This document shows, piece after piece, positions 8,036 through 16,475 of a stretch of DNA of 64,000 nt. The notes under the pieces are model-generated. The model searched no databases. It was not told the origin of the DNA and worked only from the letters and a program-made list of their open reading frames with translations. The translations under genes and the position numbers were made by a program. This DNA comes from JBNKZU01 sp050301795. GTDB taxonomy: Bacteria > Pseudomonadota > Gammaproteobacteria > Thiohalomonadales > Thiohalomonadaceae. Within the stretch, counting starts at the first letter, position 1. Every line of letters starts with the position of its first letter. Location: contig JBNKZU010000015.1 in the NCBI GenBank assembly GCA_050301795.1, forward strand, positions 186,001 through 250,000. The letters are read 5' to 3'.

Positions 8036-9265
8036 ATGAATGACCCACTGGCTCTATCGAATCGAAATATCCTTATCGCGGTTTGCGGCGGTATTGCTGC
8101 TTATAAGATTCCTGAACTTGTCCGGCTTTTTAAGAAGTCGGGAGCGAATGTTCGTGTGGTGATGACAGAGGCTGCTCAAGAGTTTGTAACACCACTTACC
8201 CTTCAAGCGCTTTCAGGAGAAGCGGTTAGAACCTCCCTTTTCGATAACGACGCAGAAGCCGCGATGGGACATATCGATCTGGCAAGGTGGGCTGATCTTA
8301 TCCTCATCGCTCCTGCAACAGCCAATATGCTTGCTAAAATCGCAAACGGTTTTGCTGATGATCTCATCACTACCCTCATTACGGCATCAACCTCACCACT
8401 GTTTTTTGCTCCCGCCATGAACACTCAAATGTGGAGAACAGATAAAAACCAGCTCAATATATCCACACTTGTGGATCGCGGTTATAAACAGATTGGCCCA
8501 AACTCTGGCGATCTCGCCTGTGGTGATACGGGCGAAGGAAGAATGGCCGAGCCTTTAGAGTTATTTAATAGTGTTATTTCACATTTTAAGATCAGTGGGC
8601 CATTAAACAGCGTTAAGATAACCGTCACTGCCGGACCAACTCAGGAACCGATTGATCCTGTTCGATATATTACCAATCGTAGTTCTGGAAAAATGGGCTT
8701 TGCTATCGCGGAGGCGGCTGCCCAAATGGGTGCAGATGTGACCCTAATCAGTGGTCCTGTTCAGCTTAACACGCCTGCTGGAGTACACCGGATAGATGTA
8801 ACCACTGCTAATCAAATGCACGAGCTTGCACTATCTGTAAATACTGATATCTTCATAGCCTGTGCTGCTGTTGCAGATTATCGCGTTAAAAAAACAGCAC
8901 CACAGAAGATCAAAAAAGATTCAGAAGAAATGAGTTTAGAGCTTATTAAAAACCCTGACATTGTTCATGATGTGGCTCAATCACAACCCAGGCCATTTAC
9001 TGTAGGGTTTGCCGCTGAGACAGAAAATCTCAAAGCGCATGCACTGAAAAAACTGAGCACAAAAAATTTGGATATTATCGCCGCGAACCTAGTGGGTGAT
9101 GATGTAAAAAGCGGTTTTGATTCTGACACCAATCAATTAAATGTCTATTGGAATGGTGGTGAACAGATTATTGAGCATGCAACAAAGAGCATCGTTGCAA
9201 AAGAGTTACTAAAAGTCATTACCAAGCACTATAAAGATCATAATAAGAGCTATGAAAAAGATTGA
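8036..9265 (+). CDS. coaBC: Bifunctional CoaBC (Dfp)
   Basis: This 409-residue fusion performs two steps of coenzyme A synthesis: ligation of cysteine to phosphopantothenate, then FMN-dependent decarboxylation to phosphopantetheine. The N-terminal CoaC flavoprotein domain (about 1-190) has GGIAAYK, the active-site histidine in GHIDLARWAD, APAMNTQMW and the substrate-clamp Cys in DLACGDTGEGRMAEP. The C-terminal CoaB domain (about 195-400) has TAGPTQEPIDPVRYITNRSS and the lysine cluster of AAVADYRVKK. Its end overlaps dut by 14 bases, pointing to coupled translation. Confidence 0.96.
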   Translation: MNDPLALSNRNILIAVCGGIAAYKIPELVRLFKKSGANVRVVMTEAAQEFVTPLTLQALSGEAVRTSLFDNDAEAAMGHIDLARWADLILIAPATANMLAKIANGFADDLITTLITASTSPLFFAPAMNTQMWRTDKNQLNISTLVDRGYKQIGPNSGDLACGDTGEGRMAEPLELFNSVISHFKISGPLNSVKITVTAGPTQEPIDPVRYITNRSSGKMGFAIAEAAAQMGADVTLISGPVQLNTPAGVHRIDVTTANQMHELALSVNTDIFIACAAVADYRVKKTAPQKIKKDSEEMSLELIKNPDIVHDVAQSQPRPFTVGFAAETENLKAHALKKLSTKNLDIIAANLVGDDVKSGFDSDTNQLNVYWNGGEQIIEHATKSIVAKELLKVITKHYKDHNKSYEKD

Positions 9266-9707
9266 ACTGAAGATCCTTGATAAAAGATTAGGCGATACGA
9301 TCCCTCTTCCTGAATATGCCACCGATGGATCGGCGGGACTTGATATGCGGGCATGTATTGATAAGCCAGTGATTATTGAGCCTGGTCAAACCGAACTGAT
9401 CCCTACTGGGCTTGCAATCCATATTGCAGATCCATCTATTGCATCCGTACTTCTGCCTCGCTCAGGATTGGGGCATAAACACGGTATTGTTTTAGGCAAT
9501 CTCGTCGGGTTAATCGATTCTGACTATCAAGGACAGGTCTTCGTTTCATGCTGGAACCGAGGCAACACATCCTTTACTATTAATATCGGTGAGCGTATCG
9601 CTCAAATGGTGTTTATCCCAGTAATTAAAGCCAGTTTTGATATTGTCGATGAATTTCATGAAAGTGAGCGCGGCGATGGCGGATTCGGCCATACCGGTCG
9701 TGATTAA
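9252..9707 (+). CDS. dut: dUTP diphosphatase Dut
   Basis: A 151-residue trimeric dUTPase that hydrolyses dUTP to dUMP, limiting uracil in DNA and feeding dTMP synthesis. All five family motifs are visible, including DGSAGLDMRA, PRSGLGHKHG, GLIDSDYQG, the GERIAQMVFIP strand, and the C-terminal glycine-rich arm GDGGFGHTGRD. The ATG lies inside the end of coaBC. The coaBC-dut pair is widely conserved in Proteobacteria. Confidence 0.97.
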   Translation: MKKIELKILDKRLGDTIPLPEYATDGSAGLDMRACIDKPVIIEPGQTELIPTGLAIHIADPSIASVLLPRSGLGHKHGIVLGNLVGLIDSDYQGQVFVSCWNRGNTSFTINIGERIAQMVFIPVIKASFDIVDEFHESERGDGGFGHTGRD

Positions 9708-9726
9708 GGATTAGTATTTCAAGCAC

Positions 9727-10866
9727 ATGAAGTTATTCAACCGTTCATCACAAGAGAGTAGTCCACCCAAAAAAGAGGTGAAAACTTCAGGCTTAAAGCT
9801 GTCTAATCTTCATATACTCTTTTTTCTGATAAGTGCACTGATTTTTCTTGCTTGCGCCTACGCATCCTATCTTCTTTATGCAAAACATATTGAAGAAAAT
9901 ATATTCGACCACAGCCAAGTCCATCTCGCTCATGTCAGTGATAGCATTCAGGGAAAATATACACTGATGGTGCAACAGATTCAGGCTATCGCTTCTGATC
10001 CAACGATTGAAAAAAAACTACTGGCCTCAAAAATCGATAACATTCCATCGGATATCGATTCACTGTTCAAACTCATTCTTCCCGATTATATCCGTGCCCT
10101 TGTTGTTGATGACCAAGTCAAACAACCAATAGAGGATCTGTCACCACCATTGAGCTATGCCTGTATAGATCAACAACTCTCTGTTTCAGGGAGGATCGGA
10201 CATTTTGAGGTTCATCGACTCTCAACCAAAGATCAGCATGTCGATCTTGTGATTCCGTTAAAAAAGCAAAATAAAAGATTGATCATTACCTTCAATCTAA
10301 ATCTTATTAAGGGATGGGTGAATAGCAGCCTACCTACTCAAGGGTACATTGAGATTACTCAATCCCTTCCGGGTCAAGAAGGCGGTTTAACAATCATCAA
10401 GGCGGGTGACCAATCGCTTGCAACCAGCGCGATCAGTGTTTCAGAGACCTTCTATAACAAAAACTGGAAAATTACCTATAAATTCAAGATTGATATTGAT
10501 CTGCTACAGCAACAGCACCTAATCTATCTTGCCATCTTTATTGCCAGTGTACTTGTCCTTGCCGTTGTTCACTTCCTGTTTAAGGTCTTAATCTCATCGA
10601 TCATAAAGCATGATATCAATCTGGTATCGAAGCATTTTGATGATTTCGGCAAAGGCGTTCATCACCATGTAACTCCTGTGAGATTGGCGGAATTTAAAGT
10701 ACCTGTTCACGCCATTGATGAGGCTTTTGTAAAATACAAAGACAAAAGAAATAGCCCCAATAATTCAAACGGCTACGATAAGTTTTCATTAAAGCAGAGC
10801 AATCCGGCTACAGATTACGAAAGCCATGAATCAAAAGAAGCGCCGCAGAAACCAAAGAAAAAGTGA
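9727..10866 (+). CDS. Two-TM sensor-like protein; possible orphan AlgC N-terminal extension
   Basis: A 379-residue protein with a charged N-terminus, a transmembrane helix near residues 29-51 (LHILFFLISALIFLACAYAS), a periplasmic domain of about 215 residues, and a second helix near 265-290 (LIYLAIFIASVLVLAVVHFLF). A hydrophilic, lysine-rich tail follows. The topology resembles double-Cache-like sensors but no signalling output domain follows. It sits exactly where algC (phosphomannomutase/phosphoglucomutase) stands in coaBC-dut-algC-argB. As I recall, many gammaproteobacterial AlgC proteins carry a membrane-anchored N-terminal extension of this shape. No catalytic sequence (such as TASHNP) is present. 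My inference is that this is that extension standing alone; otherwise it is an unknown membrane protein. Confidence 0.55.
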   Translation: MKLFNRSSQESSPPKKEVKTSGLKLSNLHILFFLISALIFLACAYASYLLYAKHIEENIFDHSQVHLAHVSDSIQGKYTLMVQQIQAIASDPTIEKKLLASKIDNIPSDIDSLFKLILPDYIRALVVDDQVKQPIEDLSPPLSYACIDQQLSVSGRIGHFEVHRLSTKDQHVDLVIPLKKQNKRLIITFNLNLIKGWVNSSLPTQGYIEITQSLPGQEGGLTIIKAGDQSLATSAISVSETFYNKNWKITYKFKIDIDLLQQQHLIYLAIFIASVLVLAVVHFLFKVLISSIIKHDINLVSKHFDDFGKGVHHHVTPVRLAEFKVPVHAIDEAFVKYKDKRNSPNNSNGYDKFSLKQSNPATDYESHESKEAPQKPKKK

Positions 10867-11039
10867 ACCCTCACAAATATCTCTTTGTTTGAACTCAATC
10901 GACTTTAGCCCTCCTTTTTGATCTATGACCACCCATTAATGAAATGTGGGTGACAACAGGCGGGTACTTAGTGCGATAATAGAGCCATTCAAATATGATG
11001 AAAGCATTGACCGAACAATTTGCTATCTTTTAAAAAGCC

Positions 11040-11933
11040 ATGACTATCAACATGAATAAGACAAAAAACAACGTCGCCGTATTAAGCGAGGCACTCCCAT
11101 ACATACGTCGTTTTAGTGGAAAGACCATCGTCGTTAAATATGGTGGTAATGCGATGACCGAAGAGCATCTAAAAAATGGTTTTGCGCGTGATGTCGCATT
11201 AATGAAGTTGGTTGGAATGAATGTGGTTGTCGTTCATGGCGGTGGCCCCCAAATTGGCTCGCTTTTAGCGAAGATAGGAAAAGAGAGTCAATTTATTGAC
11301 GGTATGCGGGTTACTGATAGCGAAACCATGGACGTGGTACAGATGGTGTTAGGTGGTTTAGTCAATAAGGAGATTGTCTCACTACTGAATCAGCACGGTG
11401 GTAAAGCTGTCGGGCTCACTGGTAAAGATGCGGACTTTATCCGTGCCAAGAAGATGAAATTTGAGCGCACAGCACCAGAGATGAATGCACCGGAAATCAT
11501 CGATATCGGACATGTGGGTGAGATCGAGCAAATAAATAGTGAAGTGGTCAATATGCTGATTCACGGTGACTTCATCCCAGTGATTGCCCCCATCGGGGTT
11601 GGCGCTGATGGTGAATCCTACAACATCAATGCTGATGTCGTGGCAGGCAAACTCGCCGAGAGCCTCAATGCTGAGAAGCTTATCCTGCTCACCAACACCC
11701 CCGGATTGCTCAATAAAAACGATGAGGTTCTTACTGGGCTGAGCGCTGCCGATGTCGATAATCTGATTAAAGACGGAACCATTTATGGCGGAATGCTGCC
11801 AAAGATAAAGTGTGCTTTAGATGCTGTTCACAACGGTGTTAATAGCGCACATATCATTGATGGTCGGGTTGAACATGCGTTGCTACTTGAGATATTTACC
11901 GACGAAGGTGTTGGTACATTGATCAAACAATAA
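11040..11933 (+). CDS. argB: Acetylglutamate kinase ArgB
   Basis: This 297-residue amino-acid kinase phosphorylates N-acetylglutamate, the second step of arginine synthesis. It shows the nucleotide- and substrate-binding signatures VVKYGGNAM near residue 33, VVVHGGGPQIG near 63, and GGMLPKIKCALDAV near 245. The N-terminal segment before the core (about 30 residues) resembles that of arginine-inhibited hexameric NAGKs. An internal ATG at 11052 is a possible alternative start. slmA follows 27 bases downstream, as in other gammaproteobacteria. Confidence 0.96.
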   Translation: MTINMNKTKNNVAVLSEALPYIRRFSGKTIVVKYGGNAMTEEHLKNGFARDVALMKLVGMNVVVVHGGGPQIGSLLAKIGKESQFIDGMRVTDSETMDVVQMVLGGLVNKEIVSLLNQHGGKAVGLTGKDADFIRAKKMKFERTAPEMNAPEIIDIGHVGEIEQINSEVVNMLIHGDFIPVIAPIGVGADGESYNINADVVAGKLAESLNAEKLILLTNTPGLLNKNDEVLTGLSAADVDNLIKDGTIYGGMLPKIKCALDAVHNGVNSAHIIDGRVEHALLLEIFTDEGVGTLIKQ

Positions 11934-11960
11934 TCTTAACTATACGGTTGCTCATCACCT

Positions 11961-12551
11961 ATGCAAGCTCAAGAAAAACTTTCGCGTCGTCAACATATCC
12001 TCCAAACGCTGGCACACGAGCTTGAAAACAGCCCAGGACAACGCATCACTACTGCGTCTTTAGCGCGAGCCGTTGGCGTTTCTGAAGCAGCACTTTACCG
12101 ACACTTTCCTAGCAAAGCCAAGATGTTTGAAGGGCTGATCGACTTCATTGAAGAGACAGTTTTCGGATTATTTAATCGAATCCTGGAAGAGGATCCCAAA
12201 TCTAAGGATCGTTGTGAAAAGATGCTCACAATCCTTTTAGCTTTCGCCTCAAGAAACCCTGGCATGACACGAATCATGGTTGGCGATGCCTTAACCGGTG
12301 AAACTGAGCGCCTTAGTAATCGTATCGTCCAGTTTTTTGACCGAATTGAAACCCAGTTAAAACAGGTTCTGCGTGAGGGAAATTTAGCCAACGAGCTTCA
12401 GCAAGGGCTAAACATCAATGCTTCAGCCAACCTCATGATGGCTGTCGTCGAAGGACGAATGAATCAATTTGTACGATCCCATTTCAAGCGCACACCCGCT
12501 GAAGAGTGGAAACAGCAATGGTTGTTAATCTCTAGAACGCTGTTTAAATAG
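11961..12551 (+). CDS. slmA: Nucleoid occlusion factor SlmA
   Basis: A 196-residue TetR-fold protein. The N-terminal helix-turn-helix reads ITTASLARAVGVSEAALYRHFPSKAKMFEGL, and the C-terminal helical ligand/dimer domain ends in WKQQWLLISRTLFK, typical of SlmA/Ttk. SlmA binds sites across the chromosome outside Ter and blocks FtsZ ring assembly over the nucleoid. Its stop codon is immediately followed by the stop codon of the convergent gene, with no spacer. Confidence 0.93.
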   Translation: MQAQEKLSRRQHILQTLAHELENSPGQRITTASLARAVGVSEAALYRHFPSKAKMFEGLIDFIEETVFGLFNRILEEDPKSKDRCEKMLTILLAFASRNPGMTRIMVGDALTGETERLSNRIVQFFDRIETQLKQVLREGNLANELQQGLNINASANLMMAVVEGRMNQFVRSHFKRTPAEEWKQQWLLISRTLFK

Positions 12552-13175
12552 CTACTTTATTCCTTTTAGCGCCTTAAAACGCTCATAATCCATAGCGTAT
12601 TTCTTAATTAACTCAGCCTTCTCTTCCTGCTTGGTGAGAATAAATTTTTCTTTGTCTGAAATCTGCTCCTGAAAAGAATTGATCGCTTCGGTAATATCAT
12701 CCGGGATCTTTTTACCACGTCGATCTATATTTGCAGCCTTCTTGCGCTCCTCTTCATAAAGCTGTTTCAGTTTTGTAATCGATACCCTTGCCAGATCAAT
12801 ATAACCATCAATAACCGCGACCTTACGATCCTTTGCATCAATAATCTCTTCAGGACTCAAGAAAGTGGCCAATAGCACCCGATCATACGACTGCTGTGCT
12901 AAGCGCTCCAACTCGCGCTGCTTTTGTAGCTCTTTATCCTTTTTTCGCTGTTCTCGTTCTAACGCAAGCTCTTCATCGGTTTTAGCTCGCTCCTGAACAC
13001 CCTTTTTGATGCCGCTATCACTAAAGGTGCTTGAACGCTTTTGTGCATATTCTGGAGGAATCGAATTTCCGCATTCACGAATACCTTCATTGTTGGTCCA
13101 GCATTTAAACCCGGCATTGGCGTTCATTGTAACGATCAGCAACAGCAACGAGACCATATTTATCAAATAACCCAT
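12552..13175 (-). CDS. Exported coiled-coil protein, DUF4124-like N-terminus
   Basis: A 207-residue protein with a signal peptide (about 1-21, VSLLLLIVTMNANA) followed by a short region with two cysteines (FKCWTNNEGIRECGN) that resembles the DUF4124 domain found at the start of many gammaproteobacterial exported proteins. From about residue 65 it is highly charged and helical (EREQRKKDKELQKQRELERL, then YEEERKKAANIDRRGKKIP), suggesting a coiled coil. Its stop abuts the slmA stop. Function is unknown; a periplasmic structural or adaptor role is only a guess. Confidence 0.75.
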   Translation of the reverse strand: MGYLINMVSLLLLIVTMNANAGFKCWTNNEGIRECGNSIPPEYAQKRSSTFSDSGIKKGVQERAKTDEELALEREQRKKDKELQKQRELERLAQQSYDRVLLATFLSPEEIIDAKDRKVAVIDGYIDLARVSITKLKQLYEEERKKAANIDRRGKKIPDDITEAINSFQEQISDKEKFILTKQEEKAELIKKYAMDYERFKALKGIK

Positions 13176-13374
13176 AACAACCTCAAAAAACCTCGATATT
13201 GATGTCTAAAGATTGGTTCATTCAAAGTGAATAAACAGTTACACAATTATCATAATCATGTTATCAACTTTCTTGCGGCCTCACACTATACAGTACAATG
13301 GCGCCAATCCAGAAACATAGCCTTTGTGCACTAACACAAACGAAAACAAAAACTGAGAATCTATAGATCCTTAA

Positions 13375-14154
13375 ATGAGAGTCATTTCCGCCAATGTCAA
13401 TGGTATACGTGCCGCTGCACGAAAAGGGTTCTTTCAATGGCTGGCAACCACCAATGCAGATGTCATCTGTATTCAGGAGACCAAGGCCCAACTCGAACAG
13501 CTCGATCCAAAGGAACATTTTCCTGAAGGCTATTACTGCTACCACTTTGACGCACAAAAAAAGGGCTATAGCGGAGTTGCCATCTACTCAAAAACCGAAC
13601 CAGACAAGATCACTCAAGGACTCGGTGAAGGCTTTGACGATATGGATAGCGAAGGCCGCTACATACAGGCTGATTTTGGCAAGCTCAGCATCGCCTCAAT
13701 CTATCTACCTTCCGGTTCATCCAAAGAAGAGCGTCAACAGATAAAATACAGCTTTATGGATCGATTTGAACAAACCATGAATGCAATGCGCCGTAAACAC
13801 CGCGAATACATCATCTGTGGTGACTGGAATATAGTCCATAAAGCGATCGACATTAAAAACTTCAAATCCAATCAAAAGAACTCCGGCTGTCTGCCTGAAG
13901 AGCGTGCATGGCTGGATAAGGTCTTTGGAAAGATGGGATGGATTGATGCCTTTCGTGTCATCAACCAGGAACCACATCAATACACCTGGTGGTCAAACCG
14001 GGGACAGGCATGGGCGAATAATGTGGGGTGGCGGATTGATTATCAGGTGATCACACTGGGGTTAAGGGATGCCGTTACAGCGGTAGATATTTATAAGGAT
14101 GAGCGGTTTTCGGATCATTCGCCTTTGATTGTTGATTATGACTATGAGATTTAA
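13375..14154 (+). CDS. xthA: Exodeoxyribonuclease III family protein, Crc-type position
   Basis: A 259-residue endonuclease/exonuclease/phosphatase-fold protein. It retains the AP-endonuclease residues: N and E in NVNGIRAAA and ICIQETKA, the GDWNIVH motif, and the terminal DHSPLIVDYDYE. It is therefore probably an active exodeoxyribonuclease III/AP endonuclease. The length and the neighbour pyrE match Crc of Pseudomonas, a catalytically dead member used in carbon catabolite repression. Here the catalytic residues are intact, so Crc function should not be assumed. The start is an ATG with only a weak upstream signal. Confidence 0.85.
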   Translation: MRVISANVNGIRAAARKGFFQWLATTNADVICIQETKAQLEQLDPKEHFPEGYYCYHFDAQKKGYSGVAIYSKTEPDKITQGLGEGFDDMDSEGRYIQADFGKLSIASIYLPSGSSKEERQQIKYSFMDRFEQTMNAMRRKHREYIICGDWNIVHKAIDIKNFKSNQKNSGCLPEERAWLDKVFGKMGWIDAFRVINQEPHQYTWWSNRGQAWANNVGWRIDYQVITLGLRDAVTAVDIYKDERFSDHSPLIVDYDYEI

Positions 14155-14181
14155 TTTTTTCTGACTCGTAAAAATAGACTC

Positions 14182-14486
14182 GTCATTCCTGCGGAGGCAG
14201 GAATCCATGTTAGTTATTACGAGTTAGGTTCCGCTCTTTGACAGGTCATTCAATCTCTTAACCCCTTAGCGGAAGAGCGGGTTCATTTCTTTGTCCGCAA
14301 CAAAGAAACGAACCAAAGAAAATGCGCCCCACTAACTCACCCTACGGGTTCCCTCACTTCTCGCTCCGGTCGGGTATGACAGATGAGCCCTCCTGACTCA
14401 CTGTCGCATTGCGCACGTCCATGTGCGCAACCCTAACGGGCTAAACCTCCCTACACTGCGAGGCTCGGTGAGTTAGAAGGGGTTAA
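14182..14486 (+). repeat. Left inverted-repeat arm of the putAbiC island
   Basis: This arm begins with the hairpin TTCCTGCGGAGGCAGGAA and contains GAGTTAGGTTCCGCTCTT, CACTTCTCGCTCCGGTCGGG and GAGGCTCGGTGAGTTAG. Each has a complementary counterpart in the right arm in reverse order. The 14155-14557 stretch without a gene is essentially this arm plus a short AT-rich leader to the island gene. Short open frames inside it look non-coding. Confidence 0.75.
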
Positions 14487-14557
14487 AATCTTTTACTTTT
14501 ACTTTACTGATATTATGAAGTAATTCAATGTAGGATATTGATCTGAAATTAAAATTT

Positions 14558-15358
14558 ATGGATAAGAAAATGAATATTAAAGCATGGTCAATTGGATTGT
14601 TTACTGCTGTTACTAGCATAGTAATCATCTATGCAGGAGTTATCATCTATTTAACCTGGCCTATTACGAAATTTACTGTTAATAGTTCAGGTGTTTTTGG
14701 AGATAGTTTTGGTCTATTAACGTCCCTTTTTTCGGGTCTCGCATTTTCCGGTTTAATAATAACAATCCTTCTACAACGAGAAGATCTCAAACTACAAAAA
14801 GATGAATTATCAGAAACAAGAAAAGAAATGAAATTTCAGAACTTTGAAACAACATTCTTTCAAATGCTCAGATTACATAATGAAATTGTTGACGCAATTA
14901 GCATTAGAGAGCCCATCGCAGATAACAGAGTGATCGAGAGTGGCAGAGCTTGTTTTAAACACTTTACTGCTCAATTTAAGGATTACTATAATGACAAGAA
15001 AACTGATAATTCTCTTCTCGCAGAACAGGAATTAATTATTGTTGCATACACTGATTTCTGGGAATCTAATCAACAAGATTTAGACCATTACTTTAGATAT
15101 CTATATCGTATTTTTAAGTATGTTAACGATAGCTTTGTAGATAACGAACAGAAAAAACTTTATACAAGCATAGCAAGGGCTCAGTTATCCGATCTTGAAA
15201 TGGTTCTACTATTATACAATTGCCTATCAATTTATGGCTCAGATAAGTTTAAACCACTGGCAGAAAGGTATTGTTTATTTGATAACCTACCACAAAATCT
15301 ATTAATTACTTCAGAGCATATCTCTTTATTTGAGCCTTCTGCATTCCAAAAAAATTGA
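14558..15358 (+). CDS. Putative phage abortive infection membrane protein (putAbiC-like)
   Basis: A 266-residue protein with two N-terminal membrane helices, about residues 10-33 (WSIGLFTAVTSIVIIYAGVI) and 52-70 (LTSLFSGLAFSGLIITIL), separated by GVFGDSFG. A coiled coil follows (REDLKLQKDELSETRKEMKF). A helical domain comes next with FETTFFQMLRLHNEIV, then DLDHYFRYLYRIFKYV and ARAQLSDLEMVLLLYNCLS. These blocks are those I associate with the putAbiC family, thought to act in phage abortive infection; the mechanism is not known. The gene is strikingly AT-rich beside its neighbours and is framed by long inverted repeats, both signs of transfer. Confidence 0.75.
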   Translation: MDKKMNIKAWSIGLFTAVTSIVIIYAGVIIYLTWPITKFTVNSSGVFGDSFGLLTSLFSGLAFSGLIITILLQREDLKLQKDELSETRKEMKFQNFETTFFQMLRLHNEIVDAISIREPIADNRVIESGRACFKHFTAQFKDYYNDKKTDNSLLAEQELIIVAYTDFWESNQQDLDHYFRYLYRIFKYVNDSFVDNEQKKLYTSIARAQLSDLEMVLLLYNCLSIYGSDKFKPLAERYCLFDNLPQNLLITSEHISLFEPSAFQKN

Positions 15359-15365
15359 ACGTAAC

Positions 15366-15668
15366 TAATCCCCCCCTCTGACTCACCGAGCCTCGCAGTG
15401 GAGGGAGGAGTTGCCCGTTAGGGTTGCGTACATGGATGTGCGCAATACGACAGTGAGTCAGGATGGCTCATCTGTCGTACCCGACCGGAGCGAGAAGTGA
15501 GGATATCCGCAGGATGAGTCAGTGGGGCACCCTTTCTTTTCGTCCCTTTTCTTTGGGTGAGCAAAGAAAAGGGACACGCTCTTCCTCTACAAAAATAAAA
15601 AGATTGAATGAACTAAAGAAGAGCGGAACCTAACTCAACAACTGGATTCCTGCTTTCACAAGAGTGAC
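15366..15668 (-). repeat. Right inverted-repeat arm of the putAbiC island
   Basis: Reverse complement of the left arm with scattered differences and small indels. It begins 8 bases after the putAbiC stop. The central part has diverged most: a CTTTGCTCACCCAAAG-type hairpin replaces the CTTTGTCCGCAACAAAG hairpin of the left arm, with the pairing conserved. That compensation suggests selection for structure in the arm. Together with the pyrE terminator and a single REP it fills the gene-free stretch up to 15769. Confidence 0.75.
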
Positions 15669-15671
15669 CAC

Positions 15672-15703
15672 AAAAAATCCCACGACTAGTTAAGCGTGGG
15701 ATT
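15672..15703 (-). terminator. Rho-independent terminator of pyrE
   Basis: On the minus strand AATCCCACG (complement of 15695-15703) pairs with CGTGGGATT (complement of 15677-15685), and the second arm runs into TTTTTTG. This is a 9-bp stem with a T-run in the right direction, about 65 bases past the pyrE stop. Confidence 0.7.
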
Positions 15704-15711
15704 CCTGGGAC

Positions 15712-15741
15712 GTTGGGCTTCGCAACCTCAGCCCAACCTAC
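15712..15741 (-). repeat. Single REP element
   Basis: On the minus strand it reads GTAG, then GTTGGGCT, a 10-base loop, then AGCCCAAC. A GTAG tetranucleotide before an imperfect hairpin is the REP pattern. It belongs to the family found at 21.3, 23.3, 55.3, 55.8 and 56.1 kb and lies between pyrE and its terminator. Confidence 0.65.
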
Positions 15742-15769
15742 AAGTTTTCGTTTGAATTACAAAAACGTA

Positions 15770-16411
15770 TTAAACCCCATACTGCTCACGATACGCCTCT
15801 ACCTTCTCCCGGTAATCGGCCATCTCAGCATTACCCTCAAGATACTCCAGCAGATCAGCCAGAGTGATAATGCTCGCTACCTGCAAGCCATACTGGCTCT
15901 CGACCTCCTGTATTGCTGAGGTTTCTCCCTTGCCTCGCTCTTGTCGATCCAGCGCAATCACTACACCAACCGCTTTTGCGCCAGCGGCATCGATAATATC
16001 CATCGATTCACGGATCGCGGTGCCGGCGGTAATTACATCATCAATAATCATGATATTGCCTTCCAGCGGTGCACCAACCAAGCTGCCGCCCTCGCCATGA
16101 TCTTTAGCCTCCTTGCGGTTAAAGCAGTAGGGAACATTGCGGTTAAAGCTGTTGTAAAGAGAGACTGCGGCGGTTGTCGCCAGAGGAATGCCCTTGTAGG
16201 CTGGGCCAAACAACACATCAAACTTAATCGCTGAATCCTCAATAGCGGAGGCATAGAAGCGTCCGAGTTCAGCCAGTTGAGCGCCAGAATTAAAGAGTCC
16301 AGCATTAAAGAAGTAGGGGCTGATTCGCCCCGATTTCAGGGTGAATTCGCCAAAGCGCAGTACGCCATTGTTAATTGCAAATTCGATAAACTCTCGTTTG
16401 TAGTCCAGCAT
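15770..16411 (-). CDS. pyrE: Orotate phosphoribosyltransferase PyrE
   Basis: This 213-residue enzyme converts orotate and PRPP to OMP in pyrimidine synthesis. It shows FTLKSGRISPYFFNAG near residue 20, the catalytic loop YCFNRKEAKDHGEGG, and the PRPP-binding motif IMIIDDVITAGTA. I start at MLDYKREF because AGAGG lies 6 bases upstream and homologs begin there. A longer open frame extends 26 codons further without homology. It is convergent with the putAbiC island and separated from it by a terminator. Confidence 0.96.
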   Translation of the reverse strand: MLDYKREFIEFAINNGVLRFGEFTLKSGRISPYFFNAGLFNSGAQLAELGRFYASAIEDSAIKFDVLFGPAYKGIPLATTAAVSLYNSFNRNVPYCFNRKEAKDHGEGGSLVGAPLEGNIMIIDDVITAGTAIRESMDIIDAAGAKAVGVVIALDRQERGKGETSAIQEVESQYGLQVASIITLADLLEYLEGNAEMADYREKVEAYREQYGV

Positions 16412-16475
16412 GATAGCCTCTTGAAAATTAATGTTTTGATGTTGGGTATTGTAACAGGGAACGGCTCTGGTTTTC

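Larger units (their letters stand above)
14182..15668. mobile_element. putAbiC island bounded by ~300-bp inverted repeats
   Basis: Two long imperfect inverted repeats (14182-14486 and 15366-15668) enclose one AT-rich gene. No transposase or integrase is present inside. The unit interrupts the crc/xthA-pyrE neighbourhood. The arms are alignable along almost their full length, including the outer ends (GTCA...GCAGGAATCCA on one side and its complement on the other). I infer a cassette mobilised in trans or by recombination between dispersed repeats. Confidence 0.6.
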
